Part shown: in pieces, positions 19,150-28,085 of the stretch | Position numbering within the stretch: position 1 is the stretch's first letter | Layout: each line of letters starts with the position of its first letter | NCBI GenBank assembly: GCA_903932145.1 | Contig: CAIZFE010000051.1 | Coordinates: 68,173 to 132,172 of the forward strand | From: an uncultured Rhodopila sp. | Lineage (GTDB): Bacteria > Pseudomonadota > Alphaproteobacteria > Acetobacterales > Acetobacteraceae | Length of the DNA: 64,000 nucleotides | Direction of reading: 5' to 3' | Program-made: the position numbers and the translations under genes | The notes under the pieces: model-generated | The model's input: the letters and a program-made list of their open reading frames with translations, nothing else | Told to the model about the DNA's origin: nothing | Database searches by the model: none

Positions 19150-19962
19150 ATGGCATATCTCGCGCCTTCCGAATTCGTCACCAAGATGGTCGATGCCGGC
19201 GAATCGAAAATCTTCATGTCCACCCGGGATACGGTTATCAGGGCCTACATGGCCGGTGCCATCCTGGCGTTGGCGGCGGCATTCGCGGTGATGGTCACGG
19301 TTCAAACCGGATACCCGATCATTGGCGCCATTCTCTTCCCGGTCGGCTTTTGCATGCTGTACCTGCTGGGTTTCGATTTGCTGACCGGCGTCTTCGTTCT
19401 GAGCCCGCTCGCCTGGCTCGACAAACGTCCTGGCGTCACGATCGGGGGCGTATTGCGGAACTGGGGATTGGTTTTCGTCGGGAATTTTCTGGGCGCGCTG
19501 ACCGTGGCGGTCATGATGTCGATCATCTACACTTTTGGTTTCTCGACGGCACCCGACAAGGTCGGCGCCGTGATCGCCGGCATCGGCGAAGCCCGGACCC
19601 TCGGCTACGCGAAATTCGGAGCGATGGGGATGTTGACATTGTTTATCCGCGGCATGCTGTGTAATTGGATGGTCTCGACCGGCGTGGTCGGGGCGATGAT
19701 TTCCACCACCGTCAGCGGCAAGGTCATCGCCATGTGGATGCCGATCATGCTATTTTTCGGCATGACGTTCGAACATTCCGTCGTGAACATGTTTCTGTTC
19801 CCCTCGGCATTGCTGATGGGGGGCAAGTTCTCGATCATGGACTACATGATTTGGAACGAAATCCCGACTGTTCTCGGCAATCTGGCTGGTGGCATCGCAT
19901 TCACCGGACTGACTTTATATGCCACCCACATCAAGACCGCTCCGAAGCGGGCGTTCGACTAG
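19150..19962 (+). CDS. Formate/nitrite transporter (FNT) family channel
   Basis: Integral inner-membrane channel of 270 residues with six hydrophobic spans, the FNT (FocA/NirC) length and layout. VGFCMLYLLGFDLLTGVF carries the first conserved FNT loop, and GMTFEHSVVNMFLFP matches the second family signature with its central His. It moves small monovalent anions such as nitrite or formate. ATGGAGTCATA precedes the ATG, giving a good ribosome site. Followed after a perfect hairpin by a phosphatase/kinase gene, an arrangement that in Pseudomonas-type genomes occurs near nitrate/nitrite assimilation genes. Nitrite is the more likely substrate on that basis, an inference. Confidence 0.9.
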   Translation: MAYLAPSEFVTKMVDAGESKIFMSTRDTVIRAYMAGAILALAAAFAVMVTVQTGYPIIGAILFPVGFCMLYLLGFDLLTGVFVLSPLAWLDKRPGVTIGGVLRNWGLVFVGNFLGALTVAVMMSIIYTFGFSTAPDKVGAVIAGIGEARTLGYAKFGAMGMLTLFIRGMLCNWMVSTGVVGAMISTTVSGKVIAMWMPIMLFFGMTFEHSVVNMFLFPSALLMGGKFSIMDYMIWNEIPTVLGNLAGGIAFTGLTLYATHIKTAPKRAFD

Positions 19963-19978
19963 AATCGGTTGACTTCAT

Positions 19979-20006
19979 GGGGCCTCACCCGCAAGGGTGA
20001 GGCCCC
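19979..20006 (+). terminator. Perfect 12-bp hairpin after the FNT gene
   Basis: GGGGCCTCACCC / GGGTGAGGCCCC with loop GCAA, 17 bases after the channel stop. No T-run follows, so it may attenuate rather than stop transcription into the kinase gene that begins about 19 bases later. Confidence 0.6.
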
Positions 20007-20024
20007 CGTGCTTTGGCGTTACAG

Positions 20025-21755
20025 ATGTCGCGTGAACTCAAGATCTCGGTCGGACAGCACTCTGACAAAGGCCGGAAGGAGACGAACCAGGATTTTCATG
20101 GCGCCCTGATTCCGGAACAGCCATTGCTCAGTTCGAAGGGAATTGCGATTGCGCTAGCGGATGGTATCAGCAGCAGCAATGTCAGTCAGATCGCGAGCGA
20201 GTCGGCGGTCAAGGGTTTTCTGACCGATTACTACTGCACGTCGGACTCGTGGTCGGTGAAGACCTCGGCGCAGCGTGTCATCGCGGCCACCAATTCCTGG
20301 CTGCATGCGCAAACCCGTCGAAGCCGGCATACCCATGACAAAGACAAGGGGTATGTCTGCACGTTCAGCGTGATGGTGCTGAAGTCCACGACCGCGCATA
20401 TTTTTCATATCGGCGATTCCCGAATCTACCGCGTGGCCGGGGCCGCGCTGGAACAGCTTACAAACGATCACCGCGTTGTCGTATCGTCAGAGCAGTCCTA
20501 TCTGAGCCGGGCGCTGGGGATGGATACGCATACGGAAATCGATTACCGGATGGTTCCGCTTGAGAAAGGGGATGTTTTCGTTCTCGCGACCGACGGGGTT
20601 TATGACTATGTCGGTGATCGCTTCATCGTGGACGCCATCGGGGGCGATTGGGACTCTGCCGCGAAGCGGATTGTGGACGAAGCCTATCACCGAGGCAGTC
20701 CGGACAATTTAACCGTGCAGATTGTCAGGATCGACGATCTGGCGGACGCTGAGGCAAGCGAACTCCTCGGGTCGGCCACTGAACTGCCGCTGCCGCCCCT
20801 GCTTGAGGCCAGAATGGTTTTCGACGGCTATCGAATCATTCGGCAGGTCCATGCCAGCAGCCGCAGCCACATTTATCTCGCCGTCGATATCGAGACAGAC
20901 GCCATCGTCATCATCAAGATTCCGTCGATCGACCTGCGGGGCGACCCTGACTATTTGAGGCGATTCATGATGGAGGAATGGGTAGCCCGGCGCATCAACA
21001 GCCCGTATGTCCTGAAATCGTCAGCTCCATCCCGCAAGCGCAATTACCTGTATGTGGTCACCGAGTTTGTGGACGGACAAACCCTGACCCAATGGATGAT
21101 CGATAATCCCAAGCCCGATTTGGAAACCGTCAGGGGGATCGTCGAGCAAATCGCCAGAGGACTGCGCGCGTTCCACAAGATGGAGATGCTACATCAGGAT
21201 CTGCGGCCCGACAATGTTATGATCGACAAAACCGGGACTGTGAAAATCATCGATTTCGGCTCAACCAATGTGATCGGGGTGCTTGAGGCGATGCCGTCCG
21301 TGGACCCCAATCAGATTTTGGGAACCGCACAGTACACCGCGCCGGAATACTTTATTGGTTTGGGAGGAGCGCCGCGATCCGATCTGTTTTCCCTCGGCGT
21401 GATCACCTATCAGATGCTAACGGGCAAACTGCCCTATGGCGCCGCGATGGCGAGAGCGCGTACTCAGGCGCAACAACGAAAATTGCGATACCACCCCGCC
21501 ACTGGCGAGAACGGGGACGTTCCGGCGTGGATGGACGGAGCGATCGCACGAGCGGTGTATCCCGACCCACGGAAGCGCTATGACGAGATGTCGGAGTTTA
21601 TTTTCGATCTCCGGCATCCCAACGCCGATTTTCTGAATGTCGCGTTACCACCACTGATTGCACGCTATCCGCTGTTATTTTGGAAAGTAACGTCCTTTAT
21701 ATTACTGTGCGTCGTTCTCTTTCTGCTCGCTAACCGGACCGGCCCGCACGGCTAA
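20025..21755 (+). CDS. Bifunctional PP2C phosphatase / Ser-Thr protein kinase, membrane anchored
   Basis: One chain of about 576 residues with three parts. Residues about 4-245 are a PP2C phosphatase: KETNQDFHG, IALADGISSS, IGDSRIYR, LATDGVYDY and SPDNLTVQIV supply the metal-binding acids. Residues about 265-540 are a protein kinase: the Gly loop is degenerate (QVHASSRSH), Lys is in IIKIP, the catalytic loop is HQDLRPDN instead of HRD, and IIDFGSTN is the DFG site, so the kinase looks functional apart from the loop. A single membrane span at about 549-569 ends it. ATG at 20025 is preferred over TTG at 20013; neither has a clear ribosome site. It may control the FNT channel by phosphorylation. 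Confidence 0.88.
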   Translation: MSRELKISVGQHSDKGRKETNQDFHGALIPEQPLLSSKGIAIALADGISSSNVSQIASESAVKGFLTDYYCTSDSWSVKTSAQRVIAATNSWLHAQTRRSRHTHDKDKGYVCTFSVMVLKSTTAHIFHIGDSRIYRVAGAALEQLTNDHRVVVSSEQSYLSRALGMDTHTEIDYRMVPLEKGDVFVLATDGVYDYVGDRFIVDAIGGDWDSAAKRIVDEAYHRGSPDNLTVQIVRIDDLADAEASELLGSATELPLPPLLEARMVFDGYRIIRQVHASSRSHIYLAVDIETDAIVIIKIPSIDLRGDPDYLRRFMMEEWVARRINSPYVLKSSAPSRKRNYLYVVTEFVDGQTLTQWMIDNPKPDLETVRGIVEQIARGLRAFHKMEMLHQDLRPDNVMIDKTGTVKIIDFGSTNVIGVLEAMPSVDPNQILGTAQYTAPEYFIGLGGAPRSDLFSLGVITYQMLTGKLPYGAAMARARTQAQQRKLRYHPATGENGDVPAWMDGAIARAVYPDPRKRYDEMSEFIFDLRHPNADFLNVALPPLIARYPLLFWKVTSFILLCVVLFLLANRTGPHG

Positions 21756-22969
21756 CGCAGCCGCGACCCCGGATCCATCCCCAGCAGCGCCCGGCCGCCA
21801 ATCGGATACCACTCCGGCGCCACCGTCACCGTCTGCCCAACCACATGCAGATCGCGCCAGCACTCCGCCAGCCGGCTCTCGCGCTTGAACGATGTGCTGC
21901 CACCGTGCCGATAGACCAAATCCATCGCCTGCCGCGCGCTATCGGCCGCGTAGGTGGAGGCCAGGCGGCACCGCGCCCGTTGCTCCAGCGTGGTTTCCTC
22001 GCCGGAGGCGATCGTGTTCCACAGCTCAGTAATCATCGCGCCACGATAATTCCGTCCTGCATTCAGCACCGCATCCGCCCGCCCGACCGCGTCCTGCACC
22101 TGAGGGTTCTCGCACAGCATGCCGGTGCGGCCACGCGGCGTTTTCTCGACGGCCAGTGCCATTAGCGCGTCGATCCCGGCCCGCGCGATCCCGGTGATCA
22201 CCGCGCTGTGGTGGGGTCCGACCCACGCCTGGCTTGGTAAGGCGTAGGTGATCCCCGGCCAGCGCGACCACTGGTTGTCGAGCGGGACGCCGGCGTGAAC
22301 CATTGTCCGCCGCTCCGGCAGGAACGCGTCCTTCACCACCCAGTCGAAGCTGCCGGTTCCGCGCAGTCCGGCCACGTCCCAGCTTCCCGGCACGATATCC
22401 GCTTCCGCCCGCGGGAAAACGCCGCGCCAGAACGCCGGGCCACCATCCGGACGACGGCGGGGCTCGCCGTTATCGAGGATCTGGAAGCTGCCCAGCATCC
22501 AGGCGCTCTCCTGGCAGCCGCTGCCGAAGGTCCAGTGGCCGCTGATACGATAGCCGCCCTCGACCGGCACGGCCTGGCCGCCGCCCTGCACGGCGGTGCC
22601 GGCCATGATGGACGGTGCGTTGCCGTGGACCTCTTGCACGCCCGCGTCGGGTAAACCGAGCGTAACGAGTTGGCCGATGCTGTTGTTGGCGATGTTCCAG
22701 CCGACGGAACCGACGCCCTCGGCCAGCAGTTCGACGACGCGGAGGTAGGTCAGTGGATCGACCTGTAGTCCGCCCAGCGCGCGGGGGATGACCATGCGAT
22801 AGAAGCCGGCGGCGCGCATTTTATCGACGAGGGCGGGCGGCAGGCGTTGGTCCTGTTCGATGTCGCGTTGATAGTCTCGCAGGATCGGCCGTAGGGCGAG
22901 GGCGGCCTGGACTACGGGTTGCGCGTCTATATCCGCGGGTAAGCCGGGATCTTCGTCCATGGCGTCCAT
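21752..22969 (-). CDS. Acyl-CoA dehydrogenase-fold flavin monooxygenase
   Basis: 405-residue protein of the acyl-CoA dehydrogenase superfamily, closer to the group-D flavin hydroxylases (HsaA/HpaB/DszC-like) than to true dehydrogenases: RAAGFYRMVIPRALGG, NIANNSIGQL, YRISGHWTFGSGC and the C-terminal YRHGGSTSFKRESRLAECWR. I see no catalytic Glu of the dehydrogenase type. These enzymes hydroxylate or desulfurise aromatic or steroid substrates with FMNH2. Start ATG at 22969 has AGGAGG seven bases upstream. Its stop overlaps that of the convergent kinase gene by four bases. Confidence 0.85.
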   Translation of the reverse strand: MDAMDEDPGLPADIDAQPVVQAALALRPILRDYQRDIEQDQRLPPALVDKMRAAGFYRMVIPRALGGLQVDPLTYLRVVELLAEGVGSVGWNIANNSIGQLVTLGLPDAGVQEVHGNAPSIMAGTAVQGGGQAVPVEGGYRISGHWTFGSGCQESAWMLGSFQILDNGEPRRRPDGGPAFWRGVFPRAEADIVPGSWDVAGLRGTGSFDWVVKDAFLPERRTMVHAGVPLDNQWSRWPGITYALPSQAWVGPHHSAVITGIARAGIDALMALAVEKTPRGRTGMLCENPQVQDAVGRADAVLNAGRNYRGAMITELWNTIASGEETTLEQRARCRLASTYAADSARQAMDLVYRHGGSTSFKRESRLAECWRDLHVVGQTVTVAPEWYPIGGRALLGMDPGSRLR

Positions 22970-23220
22970 TGTTTCCTCCTGCTCTGGTCGGGTCATGTTC
23001 CTTGAAGGCAGTCGCGGTCGCGGCACACAGTCTTGACATGCGGGGCCGGGTTGGAAAGACAATTGAAGGCTAGACCATCTTTCGGTTGGACGGAAATCAG
23101 GGGCGTTGTCATCTTCATCTGGCGACACAAACTACTCGACTATTCATTTCGTAATGGTCCGCGCCTGCTGGTGCCAAGCCCAGTGGCACGAAAGATGGTC
23201 AGGCAAGCCCCATATGCGAT

Positions 23221-24637
23221 AACTTAAGCGATATATGGGGAAATTTACCCATTCGTCATGGCCGGGCTTGGCCCCATAGGCATCCGGATAAGGTCTGGCA
23301 TGGAGAAAGCCTCTGCTTTTTTCGCCTTCGCTTGGAGTCTGCGAGAAGTTGGTGGGTCCTGAGATCGGCCAGAACGATGGCGCCCAGCGGGAGTCCGGCC
23401 AAGGCATGCACAACCGCATCGATCGCCAGTTTGGAGGCTCGCCACAGCGAGCATCGTCGGTTGGAAGCAAGGTCCTCAGGGGGAAGATTCCAGGAATTCC
23501 TGGCAAATGGCCTCGGTCAGCAGAAGCATGATCAGGTGAGCATACAGCCAACTCAGGCTGCCTGCCGTGGTGCGGGTGGGTAATCGGTCGATATGGATCA
23601 GCGATTTCAGCCGTTTGAACGCCAGTTCGATCTGCCAGCGCAAACGGTAGGCGGCACAGATCTCGCCGGCCGGTATATCCGCCGGCAGCGAGGTCACCAG
23701 AACCATAAATCCGGCCGCGACCAGGCTGCGTGGATCGAGTGTGTCCTGATGTTTGCTGGCCTTGCGGGTCAGCTTCAGGCGCGTCGCTTCGACCTTGTCC
23801 GGTGGCAGCGGCACGCCAATCAACCGCACCGGCAGCAGCCTGGACTGCTTGCGACCGCCAACCACGGCCTGTACCACCCACTCTTGCGGACCCGAGCCGG
23901 GAGGCATCGTCTGCATCTGGTCGATCAGACTGAACGGAGTGTTGTCCATAGTCCGCAGCGCCAGTGCCTTCCAGCCAACCCGGACGATGAAGTCGCGCGA
24001 CCCGAGACCGGACGCATCGAGACAGGCCTGCAATTCCTTGGCCTTGGCGTAGCCGCGATCGGCGATCGGCGATCAGCACCGGGCCCTCGATCGGATCGCA
24101 GCGCAACAGCGATTCCGCGCCCCGCCGATCCGTCACCTCCAGGCGGCTGAACCCGCCATGTTCCAGATCGTAGACCCCGTGCAGGCGCCAGTCCGTCCCT
24201 TTGCTGCCGGGTTGGCTCAAGCTGCTGCCATCGGCAATACGCAGGCAGCGCCCGGACCACAGCCTTGGCCGCCCCGCCGGCCTGCCCGTTCAGACGCGCC
24301 CGGGCCGCGGCGTCTTGCAAACTCTTGCCGCCAGGGCCACGCGCCAAACTCAGTCGCAACAGGGTCACGCCGTCGGTTATGCCGTCGCCGCGGCTCCGTT
24401 TGATCGCCCTGGTGGTCCGGGCGAGTTCGTCCAGATCGAGATCGGAGGGAAGCCGGGTCGATATCTCGGACCAGGCGTCCCAAAGGGAAGATGCTTGGAT
24501 GGGCATCTCCGCTATGAATCGTACCGATCCGCGTCGGAGGAAGCATTATTTTCTCCCCCTTTCGGTTATCCTGATGCCTATGGGGCCAAGCCCGGCCATG
24601 ACGAATGAGCAAATCCTCTCCGTCCATCGCTTAAGTT
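23221..24637. mobile_element. Degenerate IS4-type element within long inverted repeats
   Basis: A transposase pseudogene lies between inverted copies of about 73 bases. The outer ends match perfectly over 12 bases, AACTTAAGCGAT at 23221-23232 and ATCGCTTAAGTT at 24626-24637. The inner parts (23250-23293 and 24566-24607) are inverted copies of the dispersed repeat seen elsewhere in the window. Whether these are the true IS ends or two repeats that happen to flank an older insertion is unclear; I could not find a target duplication. Confidence 0.6.
23310..24506 (-). pseudogene. IS4-family transposase, frameshifted
   Basis: The reading leftward starts MPIQASSLWDAWSEI at 24506 and continues in different frames: LSQPGSKGTDWRLHG then VLIADRG, then AKAKELQACLDASGLGSRDF. 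At least two frameshifts are needed, one near 24250 and one at a short GATCGGC duplication near 24060. The C-terminal half has YRLRWQIELAFKRLK, the Y-(2)-R-(3)-E-(6)-K signature of IS4-type DDE transposases. The frame is broken again near 23476 by a TGA, after which family-like residues (LAIDAVVHALAGLPLGA) resume. No active transposase can be made. Confidence 0.85.
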
Positions 24638-24666
24638 GACACCTATGCGGACACGCCGGGCCATGA
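24566..24666 (+). repeat. Composite dispersed repeat, copy 2
   Basis: Begins TTATCCTGATGCCTATGGGG, continues through CCAAGCCCGGCCATGACGAA and ends near CGCCGGGCCATGACG. Same order of elements as 16818-16924. The first 42 bases are inverted relative to 23250-23293. Confidence 0.75.
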
Positions 24667-24746
24667 CGGATTGAGGGCGGACGCACCACCGCTTGACCTG
24701 GCCCCCTCGTTCGGGATTCCTTGCCGCGTAATCAGGGAGGTTCCTC

Positions 24747-25460
24747 ATGGCCGGCAAGCAACCCGTGGCGATTGTATTTGACACGTTTGGCTCCGTCGTC
24801 GATTGGCGCTCCAGCCTGATCGCCGACCTGACTGCCTACGGCACCACAAAGGGGGTCAGTGCCGACTGGACCGCATTGGTGGATGCATGGCGGGCGGCAT
24901 ACCACCCCTCCATGGACCGGGTCCGCAAGGGCGAACTGCCATGGACGCGGCTGGACGACCTGCACCGCACCTCGCTGGACCAACTGGTGGCGGAGTTCGG
25001 CATCAAGGGGCTGAATGAGGACGATCTGGTTCACATCAACCTGGGCTGGCACCGGCTGCACGCCTGGCCGGACTCGGTTCTCGGCCTGACCCGCCTGAAA
25101 TCGCGCTTCATCATCGGGCCGCTGTCGAACGGCAACGTCTCGCTGCTGCTGAACATGGCCAAGTTCGCCGGTATCCCCTGGGACATGATTTTCGGCTCCG
25201 ACCTGTTCGGGCATTTCAAGCCGGACCCGGAAACCTACCTCGGCGTCGCGAAGATGCTGAACCTGCGTCCTGATCAGGTGATGATGGCCGCCGCCCACAA
25301 CGGAGACCTTGGCGCCGCGCGGCGCTGCGGCCTGATGACGGCGTTCTTCCCGCGCCCGGGTGAGTATGGTCCGCACCAGAAGCGCGACTATGAGGCGGAC
25401 CAGGACTGGGACATCGTGGCCACCGATATTCAGGACATGGCGACCCAATTGGGGGTTTGA
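24747..25460 (+). CDS. Haloacid dehalogenase-like hydrolase, type II
   Basis: 237-residue HAD-superfamily enzyme with the layout of L-2-haloacid dehalogenases: nucleophile Asp in VFDTFGSVVDWR, Ser in GPLSNGN, Lys in FGHFKPDPE, and the acidic loop near AAHNGDLGAAR. The loop-1 motif differs slightly from the common FDAYGTLFD. Such proteins release halide from 2-haloacids, but many members annotated this way act on phosphoesters. GGGAGG stands upstream of the ATG. It lies alone between the IS remnant and phaA. Confidence 0.85.
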   Translation: MAGKQPVAIVFDTFGSVVDWRSSLIADLTAYGTTKGVSADWTALVDAWRAAYHPSMDRVRKGELPWTRLDDLHRTSLDQLVAEFGIKGLNEDDLVHINLGWHRLHAWPDSVLGLTRLKSRFIIGPLSNGNVSLLLNMAKFAGIPWDMIFGSDLFGHFKPDPETYLGVAKMLNLRPDQVMMAAAHNGDLGAARRCGLMTAFFPRPGEYGPHQKRDYEADQDWDIVATDIQDMATQLGV

Positions 25461-25573
25461 CATACCCCCTTGCTTTTCTCGCGGAGTTGCCGTTTAGCCC
25501 TGACTTACGCATGTACGCGAACAACGATAATACATCGCCTGTTGCGAGACACACCGCGTAAGGAGAGCAGACT

Positions 25574-26746
25574 ATGGACGACATCGTCATCGTCTCGGCT
25601 GCCAGGACGGCAGTCGGCAGTTTCAACGGCGCCCTGAGCACCGTTCACGCCCATCATCTCGGCGCCATCGCCCTGCAGGCCGCCTTCGCGCGCGCCGGCA
25701 TCGAAGCATCCGATGTGGATGAGGTTATCTTCGGTCAGGTCCTCGGGGCCGGCGAAGGGCAGAATCCGACGCGCCAGGCCGCGCGCATCTCCGGCATTCC
25801 TGACTCCGCCACGGCATTCGGCATCAATCAGGTGTGTGGGTCAGGCCTGCGCGCCGTCGCCCTGGCCGCGCAGCAGATCCGCACCGGTGAGAGCGCCATC
25901 GTCGCCGCCGGCGGCATGGAAAGCATGAGCCTGTCCGCCCACGCCGCGCACCTGCGCAACGGCACCAAGATGGGCAGCCTGGAATTCGTCGACACCATGC
26001 TGAAGGACGGCCTGTGGGATGCGTTCCACGGCTACCACATGGGCACCACGGCGGAAAACGTCGCCACCAAGTACCAGATCAGCCGCGAGCAGCAGGACGC
26101 CTTCGCGGCGGCCTCGCAGCAAAAGGCCTCCGCCGCGCAGAAATCCGGCCGCTTCAAGGACGAGATCGCGCCGGTCACGGTGAAGACCCGCAAGGGCGAT
26201 ATCGTGGTGTCGGACGACGAATACATCCGGCATGATTCGACCCCGGAAGCCATGGCGAAGCTGCGCCCGGCGTTCAGCAAGGACGGCACAGTCACCGCCG
26301 GCAACGCATCGGGCATCAACGACGGCGCCGCCGCGCTGATCATGATGACCGCCAAGGAAGCCGCTCGGCGTGGACTGACTCCGCTGGCCCGCATCGCCGG
26401 CTTCGCCACCGCCGGTGTCGATCCGGCCGTGATGGGCACCGGCCCGATTCCGGCCACCCGCAAGGTGCTGGAGCGCGTGGGCTGGAAGCATGACGACCTG
26501 GATCTGGTCGAAGCGAATGAGGCGTTCGCCGCCCAGGCGCTGGCCGTCAACAAGGACATCGGCTGGGACACCGGTAAGGTGAACGTTAATGGCGGCGCGA
26601 TCGCCATCGGTCATCCGATCGGCGCCTCGGGCGCGCGCATCCTGGTGACCCTGGTGCACGAGATGCAGAAGCGCGATGCCAAGAAGGGCCTCGCCACCCT
26701 GTGCATCGGCGGCGGCATGGGCGTTGCCCTTTGCCTGGAGCGCTAG
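25574..26746 (+). CDS. phaA: Acetyl-CoA acetyltransferase (thiolase)
   Basis: Biosynthetic thiolase of 390 residues that condenses two acetyl-CoA to acetoacetyl-CoA. The nucleophile Cys88 is in [11 protein letters not shown], the catalytic His is in [10 protein letters not shown] and the second Cys in [10 protein letters not shown], all in the family order and spacing. AGGAGAGC precedes the ATG. The acetoacetyl-CoA reductase gene follows 490 bases downstream, so this pair likely feeds polyhydroxybutyrate synthesis; the synthase phaC is not in the window. A role in beta-oxidation of short acyl-CoA is possible. Confidence 0.93.
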   Translation: MDDIVIVSAARTAVGSFNGALSTVHAHHLGAIALQAAFARAGIEASDVDEVIFGQVLGAGEGQNPTRQAARISGIPDSATAFGINQVCGSGLRAVALAAQQIRTGESAIVAAGGMESMSLSAHAAHLRNGTKMGSLEFVDTMLKDGLWDAFHGYHMGTTAENVATKYQISREQQDAFAAASQQKASAAQKSGRFKDEIAPVTVKTRKGDIVVSDDEYIRHDSTPEAMAKLRPAFSKDGTVTAGNASGINDGAAALIMMTAKEAARRGLTPLARIAGFATAGVDPAVMGTGPIPATRKVLERVGWKHDDLDLVEANEAFAAQALAVNKDIGWDTGKVNVNGGAIAIGHPIGASGARILVTLVHEMQKRDAKKGLATLCIGGGMGVALCLER

Positions 26747-26775
26747 ATCCTGCGTGAACGACCGGACGCGCGGTG

Positions 26776-26807
26776 CGTCCGGTGCGGCCCGCGGTTCGCA
26801 CCGGACG
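26776..26807 (+). terminator. 11-bp hairpin after phaA
   Basis: CGTCCGGTGCG / CGCACCGGACG with a 10-base loop, 30 bases after the thiolase stop, followed by an AT-richer ATGATAGTTTGTT. A plausible terminator separating phaA from phaB. Confidence 0.6.
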
Positions 26808-26818
26808 ATGATAGTTTG

Positions 26819-27040
26819 TTAGACCCGGCCATCTCTGGTCATTGACCTGAGCGCCAGGAAAAGCCTCGTCAGACCGCCGCCCTCGGGAGCGTCTGGCAGC
26901 AGATCGCGGGCGCCAACCGCGATCCGAAGGCCCCCGACCGATCCGACACTGACCGGCTGACCCAAAAGGATAACTTCGCGGGCCAGCCTTTCGTAGAGCG
27001 GTCGAAACTCTGCCGCCGACAGTTCGAAGCCTGTCGGATG
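26819..27040 (-). pseudogene. Orphan coding-like fragment without start
   Basis: A 73-codon open stretch on the reverse strand reads HPTGFELSAAEFRPLYERLA and further LGQPVSVGSVGGLRIAVGA before a TAA at 26819. The composition is protein-like and the end GLRIAVGARDLLPD looks like the C-terminus of some enzyme, but TGA and TAG stand upstream and there is no start codon with a ribosome site. I cannot name the family. Best read as the decayed 3' end of a gene lost between phaA and phaB. Confidence 0.3.
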
Positions 27041-27237
27041 CTATCACCTCGGCAACGTCCGCCCGTTGGTTCCAGCTTACGCGCTGCACGACAAGGTTAC
27101 CGATGAGTATGCCGAAACCGGGGGTAAATCCGTTGTAAATGCGAAGTAAACCTCTGATTTCAGTCCGTTAGGCACTTTCCAGGCTTCGCGGAAGTGCTAC
27201 ACCTACCCATGGTCTGAGCAACAAATGGGAGGGACCG

Positions 27238-27960
27238 ATGACACGCGTCGCACTGGTTACTGGCGGCACTCGGGGTATTGGCGCGGCTATCAGCCTGGCG
27301 CTGAAGGCGCAGGGTCGCAAGGTCATCGCCAACTATGCATCGAATGACGAAGCGGCCGCCGCCTTCAAGGCGGAACACGGCATTGATGTCGTGAAATTCA
27401 ACGTCGCGAACTTCGAAGAATGCGAAGCCGGGATTGCCAAGGTCGTTGCCGAATTCGGCCCGATCGAAATCCTGGTCAACAACGCGGGCATCACCCGTGA
27501 CGGCACCCTGGCACGTATGCGCCGGGACATGTGGGATGCGGTGATCGATACGAACCTCGGCTCTTGCTACAACCTGTGCAAGCTGACGTTCGACGGCATG
27601 AAAGAGCACAAGTTCGGCCGCGTGGTCAATGTCGGCAGCGTCAACGGCCAGGCCGGCCAGTACGGTCAGGTCAACTATGCCGCCGCCAAATCCGGCATCC
27701 ACGGGTTCACCAAGGCGCTCGCGCAGGAAGGTGCCCGTTACGGCATTACCGTCAACGCGATCGCGCCCGGCTATGTCGATACAGAAATGGTCCGCGCGGT
27801 GCCGGGCGAAGTCTTGCGCAAGATCGTCGCCAAGATTCCGGTCGGTCGTCTGGGCCATGCCGAGGATATCGCACGCGGCGTTGCGTTCCTGACTGCCGAC
27901 GATGCTGATTTCGTTACTGGATCGACGATGTCGATCAACGGCGGAATGCACATGTACTAA
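27238..27960 (+). CDS. phaB: Acetoacetyl-CoA reductase
   Basis: NADPH-dependent SDR of 240 residues, the normal PhaB length. VTGGTRGIG (7-15) binds the cofactor, NNAGITRD (81-88) is the PhaB/FabG-type loop, and the catalytic triad is Ser134, Tyr147 and Lys151 (NVGSVNGQ, NYAAAKSG). It reduces acetoacetyl-CoA to (R)-3-hydroxybutyryl-CoA. GGGAGGGACCG stands directly before the ATG. Its position after phaA supports PhaB over the similar FabG. A hairpin at 28001-28020 follows. Confidence 0.92.
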   Translation: MTRVALVTGGTRGIGAAISLALKAQGRKVIANYASNDEAAAAFKAEHGIDVVKFNVANFEECEAGIAKVVAEFGPIEILVNNAGITRDGTLARMRRDMWDAVIDTNLGSCYNLCKLTFDGMKEHKFGRVVNVGSVNGQAGQYGQVNYAAAKSGIHGFTKALAQEGARYGITVNAIAPGYVDTEMVRAVPGEVLRKIVAKIPVGRLGHAEDIARGVAFLTADDADFVTGSTMSINGGMHMY

Positions 27961-28000
27961 ACCGACACGGCGGGCATCTGCCTGTCTTGCCAGGCTAAAC

Positions 28001-28020
28001 GGGTGGGCTTCGGCCCACCC
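28001..28020 (+). terminator. Hairpin terminator after phaB
   Basis: GGGTGGGC / GCCCACCC around the stable TTCG tetraloop, 40 bases after the phaB stop. Short T-poor tail, but a typical stem for GC-rich bacteria. Confidence 0.65.
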
Positions 28021-28085
28021 TTCGGCTTGCCTTCAGCCGGCAAGCGGAGTCATCATCCCTTCAAAGGGAAGAAGGACTCCAGCCA

